DNA of 64,000 nt from contig NZ_FNBU01000004.1 of assembly GCF_900102435.1 (NCBI RefSeq), positions 1 to 64,000 of the forward strand. Reading direction: 5' to 3'. Origin of the DNA: Sporolituus thermophilus DSM 23256 (GTDB lineage: Bacteria; Bacillota; Negativicutes; Sporomusales; Thermosinaceae). The first letter of the stretch is position 1. Each line of letters starts with the position of its first letter. Below are positions 26,945-36,392 of the stretch, piece after piece. The position numbers and the translations under genes were made by a program. A model generated the notes under the pieces. The model made no database searches and was not told where the DNA came from. It saw nothing but the letters and a program-made list of their open reading frames with translations.

Positions 26945-28186
26945 TCACTCTTTAATCGTTTTCCATTTTCCGGTATAAGGGTTATAGTCGCAATCATTAG
27001 AGCAGGCGAGCCAACGTTTGGCGGTATCGCTTCCCTGGGCCAGCGGACGGCAATCGGTGCAGGCGTAGCGATATTCGCAGTCCTGGCACTTTTCCACCTG
27101 GTCTTTAGTGGTGCGCCAGCATTGCTGTAGTTTTTGACCTGCCAGGATGGTAGCCAGTGATTGGCGAAGAATATTGCCGCATATCTGGTCGCGCGCGAAA
27201 ATGCAGGGGATGACGTCACCGGCGGCGGTAATGGCAATTTTACCGGCTAAACAAGAGTGATAACACTGGGCCCGGAAAAAGCTTTCCTCATCGGTGAAAA
27301 AGGGCGGTCTGACGGGAGGTTTTTGGTATTTGTCCGGCAGCAGCTTGCTATTGTCACCGCGGCCAGTGGGGCGAACGACGTCAGGCGGCGTTACTTCCAC
27401 GCCTAATTCTTCGCATAGTTTCATAATGTTTTCGGCTTCTTCCTCATTGGCTTTCATAATAATGGAAGCGATGCGCAAAGGTACACCGGCGGCCAATAGT
27501 TTACGGACGGCGGCCATCGTCTGATTGAAGCTGCCGGGGTTTAAGGTGACGCGGTCATGGACGGCGGCATTGGCGGCGTAAATGGTCGTGGCAATACTGA
27601 TTTGGTTGTCTTTAACAAACTTTACACAGTCGTCGTCAATGAGGGTGGCGTTCGTAAAAATTTCAATGATTTCATAGCCGTCCTGGCGGGCGCGCTGGGC
27701 TAACTCTTGCCATCGGGGGTAGAGCAGCGGCTCGCCGCCGATAAATTGAATGGCCGTGGCTCCGGCCTGCCTGGCTTCGGTAATAAGGGACAGCCAGCGG
27801 TCATGGGGCACGGCGTCGTAGTCGGCACAGGGGCCGCTGGTAGCGTAGCAGTGCAGGCAGCGGTTATTGCAGCTTGCGGTGAGTTCTAGCCAGAGAAATT
27901 CTAACTTGGGCGGCGCGACTTGCGGCGGTGCCGGACGCTCGGCCGGTTGGCTCAGGTAAAATGAGCCCAGACCCATGGCCGTTAGCTTGTCGAGAAATGC
28001 CAGCTGCGGCTTGTTTTCCGGCAAAGCGAGGTCGAGCAGATCTTCCAGGGCACTATTTTCACAGGCGAGGAGAAAATCGACGGCCCCTTTATTAATAGAA
28101 TGCACCTTGCCGGTTTGCAGGTTGTAGATGGCGCCACGCTTGGCCCCGCGGACGAGGTAGCAGTGGGGATGAAGGCGATAATACAA
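26945..28186 (-). CDS. Radical SAM/SPASM protein with PqqD-like N-terminus (peptide maturase candidate)
   Basis: Residues 1-80 resemble a PqqD-like peptide-recognition domain (YLVRGAKRGAIYNLQTGKVHSINKGA). The radical SAM core has CNNRCLHC (C106, C110, C113) for the SAM [4Fe-4S] cluster. The C-terminal 110 residues form a Cys-rich SPASM domain (CYHSC, GDVIPC, CQDCEYRYACTDC, CSNDC) for auxiliary clusters. The TTG start at 28186 follows AAAGGAGGAC. This architecture is that of enzymes modifying ribosomal peptides. A 34-codon Cys/Tyr/Trp-rich frame lies directly upstream on the same strand, separated by a terminator. No exporter or protease gene is adjacent. The exact subfamily is not recognised. 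Confidence 0.83.
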   Translation of the reverse strand: MYYRLHPHCYLVRGAKRGAIYNLQTGKVHSINKGAVDFLLACENSALEDLLDLALPENKPQLAFLDKLTAMGLGSFYLSQPAERPAPPQVAPPKLEFLWLELTASCNNRCLHCYATSGPCADYDAVPHDRWLSLITEARQAGATAIQFIGGEPLLYPRWQELAQRARQDGYEIIEIFTNATLIDDDCVKFVKDNQISIATTIYAANAAVHDRVTLNPGSFNQTMAAVRKLLAAGVPLRIASIIMKANEEEAENIMKLCEELGVEVTPPDVVRPTGRGDNSKLLPDKYQKPPVRPPFFTDEESFFRAQCYHSCLAGKIAITAAGDVIPCIFARDQICGNILRQSLATILAGQKLQQCWRTTKDQVEKCQDCEYRYACTDCRPLAQGSDTAKRWLACSNDCDYNPYTGKWKTIKE

Positions 28187-28251
28187 AGAAATGTCCTCCT
28201 TTAGCGCATTTTTCTACATCATATGCGGCGGCGCCGGTAGGGGTGCGGCGA

Positions 28252-28275
28252 GAAAAAAGGCGCCGCTCGCGGCGC
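28252..28275 (-). terminator. Terminator between the small peptide gene and the radical SAM gene
   Basis: On the minus strand GCGCCG-CGAG-CGGCGC is followed by six T. Partial readthrough would give much precursor and little enzyme, a pattern seen in peptide-modification operons. Confidence 0.85.
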
Positions 28276-28318
28276 AGGAAGAAAGGGGAATATGAACAGG
28301 AGGAAAGGGGAATATGAA
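28275..28318. repeat. 22-base tandem direct repeat
   Basis: Two adjacent 22-base copies (28275-28296 and 28297-28318) differ at one position. They lie in the spacer between the peptide stop and the terminator. Confidence 0.9.
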
Positions 28319-28321
28319 GTT

Positions 28322-28426
28322 TTATAGAGGAAGGCAGCCATAGCCCCAGTAATAGGGACGGCAGTCGTAACCTTGCAGAAGTGTAAAATAGGGTGAAGAT
28401 TTAACACCGCGCAGGCAAAACGCCAT
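28322..28426 (-). CDS. Candidate precursor peptide, Cys/Tyr/Trp-rich (34 aa)
   Basis: A minus-strand frame of 34 codons plus stop, directly upstream of the radical SAM/SPASM gene. The C-terminal part reads GYDCRPYYWGYGCLPL, very rich in Tyr, Trp, Gly and Cys (C4, C22, C31), like a core region; the first half is less biased. An in-frame ATG at 28444 would give 40 residues. Neither start has a good ribosome-binding site, which is the main weakness. A GC-rich hairpin with a T-run sits just upstream (28442-28466). Precursor function is inference from size, composition and neighbour. Confidence 0.45.
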   Translation of the reverse strand: MAFCLRGVKSSPYFTLLQGYDCRPYYWGYGCLPL

Positions 28427-28561
28427 TTTCACAGCAAAAAACATCCCGGCAATGACGCCGCGATGCCCTGATGGAATTTTATTTTACTTGGACGAAAACT
28501 GAAGGGGTTTGTCGAAATTTATTGAATAACTAAGGGAAGTGGTCCGAGGGGGACGTGACTT

Positions 28562-29428
28562 ATGAACGTGTCTTTTGTTGTGGTCGATGACGATGTTAGT
28601 GTCCGCAAAATTATTCAGCACATAATTAACGAATATGAGCTGGGCAAAGTAGTGGCGGAATGCGGCGACGGAATTGCCGCGGAAAAAATTATCCGCGAGG
28701 AGCGGCCGCATATCGCCCTGGTGGATTTGCTGCTGCCTAAGCAGGACGGTGTCGAGCTGATAAGAAAGTTAGCGGCCGACCGGCTGGATACATCATTTAT
28801 TATGATCTCTCAGGTTAACAGTGAACCCATGATTACCAGGGCGTATGAATGCGGCATTGAATTTTTTATTCATAAGCCCATCAACGTTCTCGAAGTTGTA
28901 TCGGTCATTAACCGGGTAAAAGAAAGTCGCCGGCTAAGGCAGTTCGTTTCCATCATTCAGCAGACGGCTTCGCAATATTCGGTAGCTTTAAAGTCGGCGG
29001 AGCAGCCGAAAAACAACTTAAAGACCAATGTGTACCGGATATTTTCCGATATCGGGATTATTGGCGAAGCCGGCGCGAAAGATATTTACCAGATTGTCGA
29101 GCTGGTAGACGCTTGGTCGGAAGGAACGGCGAATTACTGTTACCAGTTAAGCGATGTCTATAGCCAGTTGTCGGCAAAAACACAGCAAGATGCCAAAACA
29201 ATCGAGCAGCGGGTGCGGCGGGCGATCGCCAAGGCGCTGCAAAATTTGGCCAATCTCGGTATTGAAGATTACTATAATGAGAAATTCCAAAATTACAGTA
29301 CGGTGTTATTTGACTTTAAAGAAGTGCGGCAGGAGATTAACTTTATTAACGGTAAAAGCACTTACCGGGGAAAAATTAACGTTAAAAAGTTTATCGAAGG
29401 CTTGATTTTTGCCGCTAATCTGAACTGA
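28562..29428 (+). CDS. GlnL/YcbB-type response regulator
   Basis: The N-terminal receiver domain (about 1-120) has acidic DDD at 9-11, the phospho-acceptor Asp in ALVDLLLPKQDG (about D55) and the Lys in FIHKP. The C-terminal domain (about 150-285) is the YcbB-type DNA-binding domain, with a recognition region ...IEQRVRRAIAKALQNLANLGIEDY. In B. subtilis such a regulator controls glutamine/glutamate transport. The sensor kinase follows directly, so the two form a two-component system. Confidence 0.82.
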   Translation: MNVSFVVVDDDVSVRKIIQHIINEYELGKVVAECGDGIAAEKIIREERPHIALVDLLLPKQDGVELIRKLAADRLDTSFIMISQVNSEPMITRAYECGIEFFIHKPINVLEVVSVINRVKESRRLRQFVSIIQQTASQYSVALKSAEQPKNNLKTNVYRIFSDIGIIGEAGAKDIYQIVELVDAWSEGTANYCYQLSDVYSQLSAKTQQDAKTIEQRVRRAIAKALQNLANLGIEDYYNEKFQNYSTVLFDFKEVRQEINFINGKSTYRGKINVKKFIEGLIFAANLN

Positions 29429-29534
29429 TTGGCAAATGGCATACCGCATTCCAGGATAGTTTCGGTTGCTTGACGCCTGTGAGGTCACGCGTCAATTCCC
29501 ACCTTTGGTTGGTATCTGCCGACAGCCCCGAAAG

Positions 29535-30845
29535 ATGGTGAAAAGCATGCTCCCCGTCCTTGCACGCAATCAAGAACGCAACAAACTTTTGTTTAACGCT
29601 ATCTTGCTGGTTACGCTTACCAGCATGGTATTCGTTTATCCTTTCGACAATCAGTTCCGGTTTACCTTGGGAGTAGCGGTGCTTTCCACCTTGCTGCTTT
29701 ACTTTGCCCGACTGTCGGTGCTTACGACGGCGGTATTGAGCGGCATCGCCATTGTCATTTTACGGACGGCGGCCAACTTTGTTTTAGGTGATGACAGCTT
29801 TGAGGCGGTGGTCTTTAAAAATCTGCCTTCGCTGGCTTATTACCTGTCTTTCGGCATCTGTTTTCATGTTTTTCGGGTTCGAAAATGTATTGATAACTTG
29901 CCGGTCGCGATCTTGCTTATCAGTTTGGCAGACATAATTAGTAATTTGGTGGAGATTTATTTTCGTCCCTTGAACGTGGCCGGTAATGAAGCTATTCTTG
30001 CCAGTATTATTGCCGTGGCCGTTTTGCGCGCCATTGTTGCCGTTTATTGGTATGCGCTATTATGCCGGTATCATGCTTTCGTACTGGAAGAGGAACAGCG
30101 CGCCCGTTATGCCGAACTTACGATGATGATCGCCAAACTGCGGGCGGAAGTTTTTTATCTGAGAAAATCGTCGCAGGACATTGAGCAGGTAATGGAGCAA
30201 AGTTATTGGCTGTATAACCACCTGCAAAATAGCGGCGCCGCTCCTGCGGATCACGCCTCAAGCGCCGCCAAGGCGCTGGCGATCGCCCGAGATATCCACG
30301 AGATTAAAAAGGTGTATGTCAGGGTTATTGCGGGAATAGAGAAAATCCTTAAGTCTTCGACTACGGACAATGCCATGAAGCTGTCGGAAATCTTGTTCAT
30401 CATTCAGCAGAATACGCAACGCTATTTGGCGGAAATGGGAAGCCCCATCTCCATTACCTTTGACTATAGTGAGGATTTTGTGACCGATAAGCACTACACA
30501 ATTGTTTCGGTGCTGGACAATTTGATTATAAATGCCATCGAGGCCTGCGGCCAGACTGGCGCTATCAGGGTAGCGCAAACCAGTGCAGACGACCATATCG
30601 TGTTTAGGGTCGAAGATACGGGTTGCGGTATTCATCCCCAGAACTTTGCGCTCATTTTCAACCCCGGCTTTTCGACCAAATTTTCGCCCCGTACCGGTAA
30701 GATGTCTACCGGGTTGGGGCTTGCCCATGTGAAAAATTTGACGGAGGCATTGGGCGGTTCGATCAGTGTTAGTTCGCAGCCTGGCGCCGGTGCTGTCTTT
30801 GTCGTAACGGTACCGCGCAGTAGATTGGTTATTAACGAGGATTAG
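29535..30845 (+). CDS. Sensor histidine kinase, GlnK/YcbA-like
   Basis: The N-terminal half has about six membrane helices without a large extracellular loop. A coiled-coil follows, then the H-box DIHEIKK and a GHKL ATPase domain with NLIINAIEAC (N-box), DTGCGI (G1) and TGLGLAHV (G2). The start is uncertain: ATG 29535, ATG 29547 or an upstream TTG at 29466. It pairs with the preceding regulator; glutamine or a related metabolite is the likely cue by homology (inference). Confidence 0.8.
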   Translation: MVKSMLPVLARNQERNKLLFNAILLVTLTSMVFVYPFDNQFRFTLGVAVLSTLLLYFARLSVLTTAVLSGIAIVILRTAANFVLGDDSFEAVVFKNLPSLAYYLSFGICFHVFRVRKCIDNLPVAILLISLADIISNLVEIYFRPLNVAGNEAILASIIAVAVLRAIVAVYWYALLCRYHAFVLEEEQRARYAELTMMIAKLRAEVFYLRKSSQDIEQVMEQSYWLYNHLQNSGAAPADHASSAAKALAIARDIHEIKKVYVRVIAGIEKILKSSTTDNAMKLSEILFIIQQNTQRYLAEMGSPISITFDYSEDFVTDKHYTIVSVLDNLIINAIEACGQTGAIRVAQTSADDHIVFRVEDTGCGIHPQNFALIFNPGFSTKFSPRTGKMSTGLGLAHVKNLTEALGGSISVSSQPGAGAVFVVTVPRSRLVINED

Positions 30846-30899
30846 TTTTTGGCAGTGTAAGCCGTTAGCAACCTATCAAAAAAATTTTTAGCCTTTTTG

Positions 30900-30928
30900 T
30901 TGACAAATATCGTAATTGATACTATACT
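30900..30928 (+). promoter_or_regulatory. Promoter of tRNA-Gly
   Basis: TTGACA (30900-30905), 17-base spacer, TATACT (30923-30928). Confidence 0.92.
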
Positions 30929-30956
30929 TAATTATGTCATCTTGATAATTACCTAT

Positions 30957-31031
30957 GCGGAAGTAGCTCAGTGGTAGAGCATCGCCTTGCCAAGGCGAGG
31001 GTCGCGAGTTCGAATCTCGTTTTCCGCTCCA
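30957..31031 (+). tRNA. tRNA-Gly (GCC)
   Basis: Acceptor GCGGAAG/TTTCCGC with one G-T pair, anticodon loop CGCCTTGCCAAGGCG, T loop AGTTCGAATCT, discriminator T, encoded CCA. Confidence 0.95.
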
Positions 31032-31032
31032 C

Positions 31033-31065
31033 AAAAATCCCGGCAATAAAATGCCGGGATTTTTC
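31033..31065 (+). terminator. Terminator of tRNA-Gly
   Basis: AATCCCGGC pairs with GCCGGGATT around a short AT loop, with A and T runs on either side. Confidence 0.92.
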
Positions 31066-31215
31066 CGTGTTGCTTGTGTTTGCTTGCCGATTATGGTATC
31101 ATATTATGCATGGCATGGCTGAATTGATTGCATTTATACCAAATCCGGCAATACTAACAATGAAAAAGAAAAACCAGCAAATGCCGTATTTTTAAAAATG
31201 AGGAGGATTACATAA

Positions 31216-32505
31216 ATGAAGGTAACAGCGGAGAGAATAGACAATCATAAGTTGGTTCTGGAAATGGAAGTACCCCAGGAAGAGGTTGCTAAAGCCTTCC
31301 AAAAAGCTTATCAAAAACTGGCTGCCCGGGTGAACATCCCTGGTTTCCGCAAAGGCAAGGCGCCGCGTAATATTTTGGAATTGCATGTGGGCAAAGACGT
31401 TTTAAAAGACGAGGCGTTTGACCTGCTGGCTAACAAGGCCTATTGGCAGGCCCTGGACGAACAAAAGGCCGAGCCGGTAACCCGGCCGGAGATTGAAATC
31501 CTTACTTTTGAAGAAGGTAAACCCCTCCGGTTCAAGGCGACGGTAGTTACAAAACCAGACGTAACGCTCGGCGAATACAAAGGGCTAAAGGTTGCTAAAC
31601 TGGTGGCGGAAGTGACGGCCGAAGACGTGCAAAAACAATTGGAAAATTTGCGCATCCGTCATGCCAAGATGGTGGTCGTAGAGGATGCCGTTTTACAAAA
31701 AGGCGATTTCGCGATTATTGATTTTGAAGGCTTCATTGACGGCAAACCGTTTAAGGGCGGCGATGCCAAGGGCTATCCGCTGGAGGTTGGTTCCGGCAGC
31801 TTCATTCCCGGCTTCGAAGACCAACTGCTCGGCGCTAAAGCCGGCGAAGAGCGCGAGGTCAACGTTGTTTTCCCCGAAGATTATTTCGTGCCCGAATTAG
31901 CCGGCAAAGCGTCTACTTTCAAGGTTAAAATCCACGACATCAAGCGTAAGGAACTGCCTGAGCTGGATGACGACTTTGCTAAGGATGTCAGCGAGTTTGA
32001 CACGCTGGAGGAATTAAAGGCCGATATCGAGAATAAATTAAAAGAGGCCGCAGCCGAGCGGGCTGAGCGGGAATTCCGCAGCCAAGCCATCAAGCTGGCC
32101 GTAGACAATGCTACGGTAGATATTCCGGAAGTTATGATCGAACAGCGCATTGACGATATGGTCAGCGATTTGGATATTAATCTCCAGAACCGCGGCATGA
32201 AACTTGACGATTACCTCAAGGCCACCAAAATGGATATGGCCGGCCTGCGGCAGAATTATCGCGAAGCGGCTGCATATAGCGTTAAAACCGACCTGGTACT
32301 GGAGGCAATTGCCAAAGCCGAGGGGATCGAGGTCAGTGACGAAGATATGCAGGCCGAAGTTGTTGCGATGGCGCGAAGCTATGGCGCGTCGGTCGAAGAC
32401 GTGGCGAAAATCATCCGTGAACAGGGACGCGTAAATGCCCTTTATGAAACGGTGAAACGCAAGAAAGCGGCCAAGTTGATCGTCGACAGCGCTGTAGCCG
32501 AATAA
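31216..32505 (+). CDS. tig: Trigger factor
   Basis: A ribosome-bound chaperone and peptidyl-prolyl isomerase of 429 residues. The N-terminal ribosome-binding domain has the signature GFRKGKAPR near residue 44. The FKBP domain occupies about 160-245 ([12 protein letters not shown]...[13 protein letters not shown]) and a helical C-terminal arm domain follows. The start is preceded by GAGGAGG. The tig-clpP-clpX-lonB-lon order is a conserved Firmicute protein quality-control block. Confidence 0.96.
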   Translation: MKVTAERIDNHKLVLEMEVPQEEVAKAFQKAYQKLAARVNIPGFRKGKAPRNILELHVGKDVLKDEAFDLLANKAYWQALDEQKAEPVTRPEIEILTFEEGKPLRFKATVVTKPDVTLGEYKGLKVAKLVAEVTAEDVQKQLENLRIRHAKMVVVEDAVLQKGDFAIIDFEGFIDGKPFKGGDAKGYPLEVGSGSFIPGFEDQLLGAKAGEEREVNVVFPEDYFVPELAGKASTFKVKIHDIKRKELPELDDDFAKDVSEFDTLEELKADIENKLKEAAAERAEREFRSQAIKLAVDNATVDIPEVMIEQRIDDMVSDLDINLQNRGMKLDDYLKATKMDMAGLRQNYREAAAYSVKTDLVLEAIAKAEGIEVSDEDMQAEVVAMARSYGASVEDVAKIIREQGRVNALYETVKRKKAAKLIVDSAVAE

Positions 32506-32533
32506 GACCCAATTTGATTTCGAGGTGGTTTTC

Positions 32534-33145
32534 ATGACATTTGTGCCGATCGTTGTTGAGCAGTCTAACCGTGGGGAACGGGCCTACGACATCTATTCCC
32601 GCCTGTTAAAAGACCGCATTGTCTTCATTGGCGGGCCTATTGACGACCATCTGGCTAATCTGGTTATTGCCCAGCTTTTGTTTTTAGAGTCCGAAGATCC
32701 GGACAAAGACATTCATCTTTATATTAATAGCCCGGGCGGAGTGGTTACCGCCGGTTTGGCCATCTATGACACAATGCAGTATATCAAACCCGACGTGTCT
32801 ACCATTTGCCTTGGCTCGGCGGCCAGCATGGCGGCGGTATTGCTTGCGGCCGGCGCTCCCGGCAAGCGTTATGCCTTACCTTACGCGCGCGTCATGATAC
32901 ACCAACCGTTGGGCGGTGCGCAGGGCCAAGCCACCGACATTCAGATCCAGGCCCGGGAAATCCTGCGCTTGCGGGAAATCCTCAATGATATTCTGGCGCG
33001 CCATACCGGAAAACCTTTAGAACGGATCCAACACGACACGGAGCGCGACTATTTTATGTCCAGTGAAGAAGCAAAGGAATATGGCATAATTGATGCCGTC
33101 GTGGTTCGGGGTGAGCAGCGCAAAGACGGCCGGACTGCCAGATAG
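32534..33145 (+). CDS. clpP: ATP-dependent Clp protease proteolytic subunit
   Basis: A self-compartmentalising serine protease. The catalytic triad is S98 (GSAASM), H123 (MIHQPLGG) and D172 (TERDYF), at standard ClpP numbering. The ATG at 32534 with GAGGTGG upstream gives 203 residues; an in-frame GTG at 32525 is the ribosome-binding site itself. It is followed 12 bases later by its unfoldase, clpX. Confidence 0.96.
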   Translation: MTFVPIVVEQSNRGERAYDIYSRLLKDRIVFIGGPIDDHLANLVIAQLLFLESEDPDKDIHLYINSPGGVVTAGLAIYDTMQYIKPDVSTICLGSAASMAAVLLAAGAPGKRYALPYARVMIHQPLGGAQGQATDIQIQAREILRLREILNDILARHTGKPLERIQHDTERDYFMSSEEAKEYGIIDAVVVRGEQRKDGRTAR

Positions 33146-33157
33146 AGAGGTGGTTAG

Positions 33158-34420
33158 ATGTTGAAGTTTGGGGATGACAGGGGACAACTCAAGTGTTCCT
33201 TTTGCGGTAAATTACAGGAACAAGTCAAGAAACTGGTTGCCGGCCCCGGTGTCTATATCTGCGATGAGTGTATCGAGCTGTGCAACGAGATCATCGAAGA
33301 AGAACTCAGCGAGGACATGGAGCTTGAGCTGAGAGACATACCCAAACCGAAAGAGATCAAAGAAATTCTCGACCAGTATGTCATTGGCCAGGAAGAAGCG
33401 AAGAAGACGCTTGCCGTTGCCGTTTACAACCATTACAAGCGGATTAATCTCGGCAGCAAGATGGAAGATGTGGAACTGCAAAAGTCCAACATCGTCATGC
33501 TCGGTCCTACCGGCAGCGGCAAAACGCTTTTGGCGCAAACGCTGGCGAAAATTCTCAACGTTCCTTTTGCCATCGCCGACGCCACTTCCCTGACTGAGGC
33601 CGGTTATGTCGGCGAGGACGTTGAAAACATCCTGCTGAAACTCATCCAGGCTGCCGACTACGATGTGGAAAAGGCCGAAAAAGGGATTGTCTACATCGAT
33701 GAAATTGATAAGATCGCCCGCAAATCGGAAAACCCGTCCATAACCCGCGACGTTTCCGGAGAAGGCGTGCAGCAGGCGCTGCTCAAAATTCTGGAGGGCA
33801 CTGTCGCCAGCGTACCGCCGCAGGGCGGACGTAAGCACCCGCACCAGGAGTTCATCCAGATCGACACAACCAACATCCTTTTCATCTGCGGCGGTGCCTT
33901 TGACGGGATTGATAAGATTATCAGCGCCCGTACTGGAAAGAAGACGCTCGGCTTTGGCGCCGACATCAAGAGCCGCGAAAAGAAGCAGGTAGGCGAAATC
34001 CTCAGGCAAATCCTGCCGGAAGACCTGCTCAAGTTTGGGCTTATTCCCGAATTCGTCGGCCGGTTGCCGATTATTGTCACCCTTGACGCGCTTGATGAGG
34101 ATGCGTTGGTGAGGATCCTGGTCGAGCCCAAAAATGCTTTGGTGAAGCAGTATCAGAAGTTTCTCGAACTGGACAACGTGCAGCTGGAATTTAAGGAAGA
34201 CGCCCTGCGGGCCATTGCCCAGGAAGCGCTCAAGCGCAATACCGGGGCACGGGGTCTTAGGGCCATCATTGAGAACCTGATGCGCAACGTCATGTACGAG
34301 GTTCCGTCCCGCGCCGACGTAACCAAGTGCATTGTCACCAAAGAAGTGGTCTTAAACAAAGAGGAACCAATTTTAGTTACAGCCGACCGCAAGAGCAAGA
34401 AGAAGGAAGAAACAGCGTAA
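33158..34420 (+). CDS. clpX: ATP-dependent Clp protease ATP-binding subunit ClpX
   Basis: A hexameric AAA+ unfoldase of 420 residues. The N-terminal zinc domain has CSFCGK and CDECIELC. Walker A is GPTGSGKT, Walker B is VYIDEIDKI, and the ClpP-contact IGF-type loop falls in ...TLGFGADI. The start follows GAGAGGTGG. Confidence 0.96.
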   Translation: MLKFGDDRGQLKCSFCGKLQEQVKKLVAGPGVYICDECIELCNEIIEEELSEDMELELRDIPKPKEIKEILDQYVIGQEEAKKTLAVAVYNHYKRINLGSKMEDVELQKSNIVMLGPTGSGKTLLAQTLAKILNVPFAIADATSLTEAGYVGEDVENILLKLIQAADYDVEKAEKGIVYIDEIDKIARKSENPSITRDVSGEGVQQALLKILEGTVASVPPQGGRKHPHQEFIQIDTTNILFICGGAFDGIDKIISARTGKKTLGFGADIKSREKKQVGEILRQILPEDLLKFGLIPEFVGRLPIIVTLDALDEDALVRILVEPKNALVKQYQKFLELDNVQLEFKEDALRAIAQEALKRNTGARGLRAIIENLMRNVMYEVPSRADVTKCIVTKEVVLNKEEPILVTADRKSKKKEETA

Positions 34421-34450
34421 AGAAGGAGAGCAATCTCCTTCTTTTTTTTT
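34421..34450 (+). terminator. Terminator after clpX
   Basis: AGAAGGAGA (34421-34429) pairs with TCTCCTTCT (34434-34442), followed by a long T-run. Confidence 0.93.
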
Positions 34451-34559
34451 GCCAAAAGCAGCCTGTTTTGCCGGTTTTTGCCAGGATAAAAAGGTCCGCT
34501 CTGCCCATACTAAGACCACATATTTAATGGTTGCTGTGGAAAGGAGGTATTTGGGCAAA

Positions 34560-36248
34560 GTGGATTACGCTGTTAACATTATCAGTTTGATCCAGTTCTT
34601 TTTTGCCGTTGTCATCGGCCTGTATTTCCTGAATCTCCTCAGGTCACAGCAGGGGAACAGGGTCGCGGTCGAACGGGAATCCAAAAAGGAAATGGACAAA
34701 CTGCAGCGGCTTCGGGAGATTTCTCTGACTGAACCGCTGGCGGAAAAGACGCGGCCGTCGACTTTCGCCGAAATCGTCGGCCAGGAAGAAGGACTAAAGG
34801 CACTGAGAGCCGCACTTTGCGGGCCAAACCCACAGCATGTGCTTATCTACGGGCCGCCAGGCGTTGGCAAGACTGCTGCCGCCCGCCTGGTACTGGAAGA
34901 AGCCAAACGCAACCCGCTGTCGCCCTTTGGGCCCAATGCCAAATTTGTGGAGATGGATGCCACTACCGCCCGGTTTGACGAGCGCGGTATCGCCGATCCG
35001 CTTATCGGTACGGTACATGACCCAATTTACCAAGGAGCAGGAGCTCTTGGCATGGCCGGCATTCCCCAGCCCAAACCGGGAGCTGTTACCAAAGCCCATG
35101 GCGGCATTCTGTTTATCGACGAAATCGGTGAACTTCACCACATCCAGATGAACAAACTGCTTAAAGTGTTGGAAGACCGTAAAGTATTTCTGGAAAGTTC
35201 CTATTATAACAGTGAGGATACCAACATCCCTTCCCATATCCACGACATATTCCAAAACGGCCTGCCGGCCGATTTCCGGCTGGTGGGGGCCACGACGCGC
35301 ATGGCCCACGAAATTCCGCCCGCCATCAGGTCCCGGTGCGTTGAAATTTATTTCCGGCCGCTTTTGCCTGACGAAATTTCCCTTATCGCCGGCAATGCCG
35401 CCAAAAAAATCGGGTTTGCCCTCGCGGACGGCGTGCTGGATGTTGTTAAACGCTATGCTACCAGCGGGCGTGAGGCGGTAAATATTATCCAGATTGCGGC
35501 CGGAGTGGCCCAGAATGAGGGCAGTAAGACCATCACCCGCGCCCATGCCGAATGGGTAATAAACTTTGGCCAGTACAATCCCCGGCCGGACAAGAAAATT
35601 CCTGCCCACCCTACGGTCGGTTTGGTCAACGGCTTAGCCGTGTTCGGGCCGAATATCGGAACGATGATGGAAGTAGAGGTATCGGCCGTTCCTAATGCCT
35701 ACGGCACGGGGAAGCTAACGGTGACCGGCGTAGTGGACGAAGAGGAAATCGGTGGTTCGGGCCGGACGATGCGGCGCAAGAGCATGGCCAAGGGGTCGCT
35801 CGATAATGTACTTACGGTGTTAGCCAGCCATTTTGGCATCGACTGCCATAAATACGACATCCATGTCAACTTTCCCGGCGGTGTGCCTATCGACGGTCCG
35901 TCGGCGGGCGTGACGGTGTTAACGGCCATTTATTCGGCGCTGCACAAAATACCGGTTGATAACACGGTTGCCATGACGGGAGAAATCTCCATCCGCGGTC
36001 TGGTCAAGCCAGTAGGAGGGGTTAGCGCTAAAGTAGCGGCCGCCAAGCAGGCCGGGGTGCGAAAAGTTCTCATTCCGCGGGAAAACTGGCAAGAGTTGTT
36101 TAAAAACATGGATATTGAAGTCATCCCGGTTGATACGGTTGAGGAGGTGCTTAGCCACGCCCTCATGCAAACCGTCGACCAGGCGCCGCGCCTGGAATTG
36201 GTGGCGCCAAAACCGGAACTGTTAACGGCGGCAGGGGTGCAAGGATAG
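34560..36248 (+). CDS. lonB: ATP-dependent protease LonB
   Basis: A membrane-linked Lon homologue. The first about 25 residues form a hydrophobic helix (IISLIQFFFAVVIGLYF), as in B. subtilis LonB. An AAA+ domain with [11 protein letters not shown] and ILFIDEIGEL follows, then a Lon protease domain with the catalytic Ser in DGPSAGVT and a Lys in the segment after GGVSAKV. The GTG at 34560 gives an N-terminus matching the B. subtilis protein; a TTG at 34551 is closer to the AAGGAGG and cannot be excluded. It lacks the Lon N-terminal substrate domain. LonB of spore-formers acts in the forespore. Confidence 0.9.
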   Translation: MDYAVNIISLIQFFFAVVIGLYFLNLLRSQQGNRVAVERESKKEMDKLQRLREISLTEPLAEKTRPSTFAEIVGQEEGLKALRAALCGPNPQHVLIYGPPGVGKTAAARLVLEEAKRNPLSPFGPNAKFVEMDATTARFDERGIADPLIGTVHDPIYQGAGALGMAGIPQPKPGAVTKAHGGILFIDEIGELHHIQMNKLLKVLEDRKVFLESSYYNSEDTNIPSHIHDIFQNGLPADFRLVGATTRMAHEIPPAIRSRCVEIYFRPLLPDEISLIAGNAAKKIGFALADGVLDVVKRYATSGREAVNIIQIAAGVAQNEGSKTITRAHAEWVINFGQYNPRPDKKIPAHPTVGLVNGLAVFGPNIGTMMEVEVSAVPNAYGTGKLTVTGVVDEEEIGGSGRTMRRKSMAKGSLDNVLTVLASHFGIDCHKYDIHVNFPGGVPIDGPSAGVTVLTAIYSALHKIPVDNTVAMTGEISIRGLVKPVGGVSAKVAAAKQAGVRKVLIPRENWQELFKNMDIEVIPVDTVEEVLSHALMQTVDQAPRLELVAPKPELLTAAGVQG

Positions 36249-36252
36249 CGAA

Positions 36253-36277
36253 GTGGGCCTTCCCAGGCTCACTTTTT
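36253..36277 (+). terminator. Terminator after lonB
   Basis: GTGGGCCT (36253-36260), TCCC loop, AGGCTCAC (36265-36272, one G-T pair), five T. Confidence 0.85.
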
Positions 36278-36392
36278 CTTTGCCGAAAGCATGGCGAAAA
36301 GGGATTTTCCGCCTGGCTAAGAATATTTATAAATACCTACGTTGAAACTAACTCTGACGTTTTTGTGAAGTGCGCAAAGGAGGCCCTTTTTT

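Noticed and set aside
26679-26948. 89-codon minus-strand frame with a hydrophobic stretch in the ktrB leader
   Set aside because: No ribosome-binding site or in-frame start near the hydrophobic part, and the region behaves as a structured leader.
36278-36392. CtsR or HrcA operator in front of lon
   Set aside because: No GGTCAAA heptad repeat or CIRCE inverted repeat was found in the leader.
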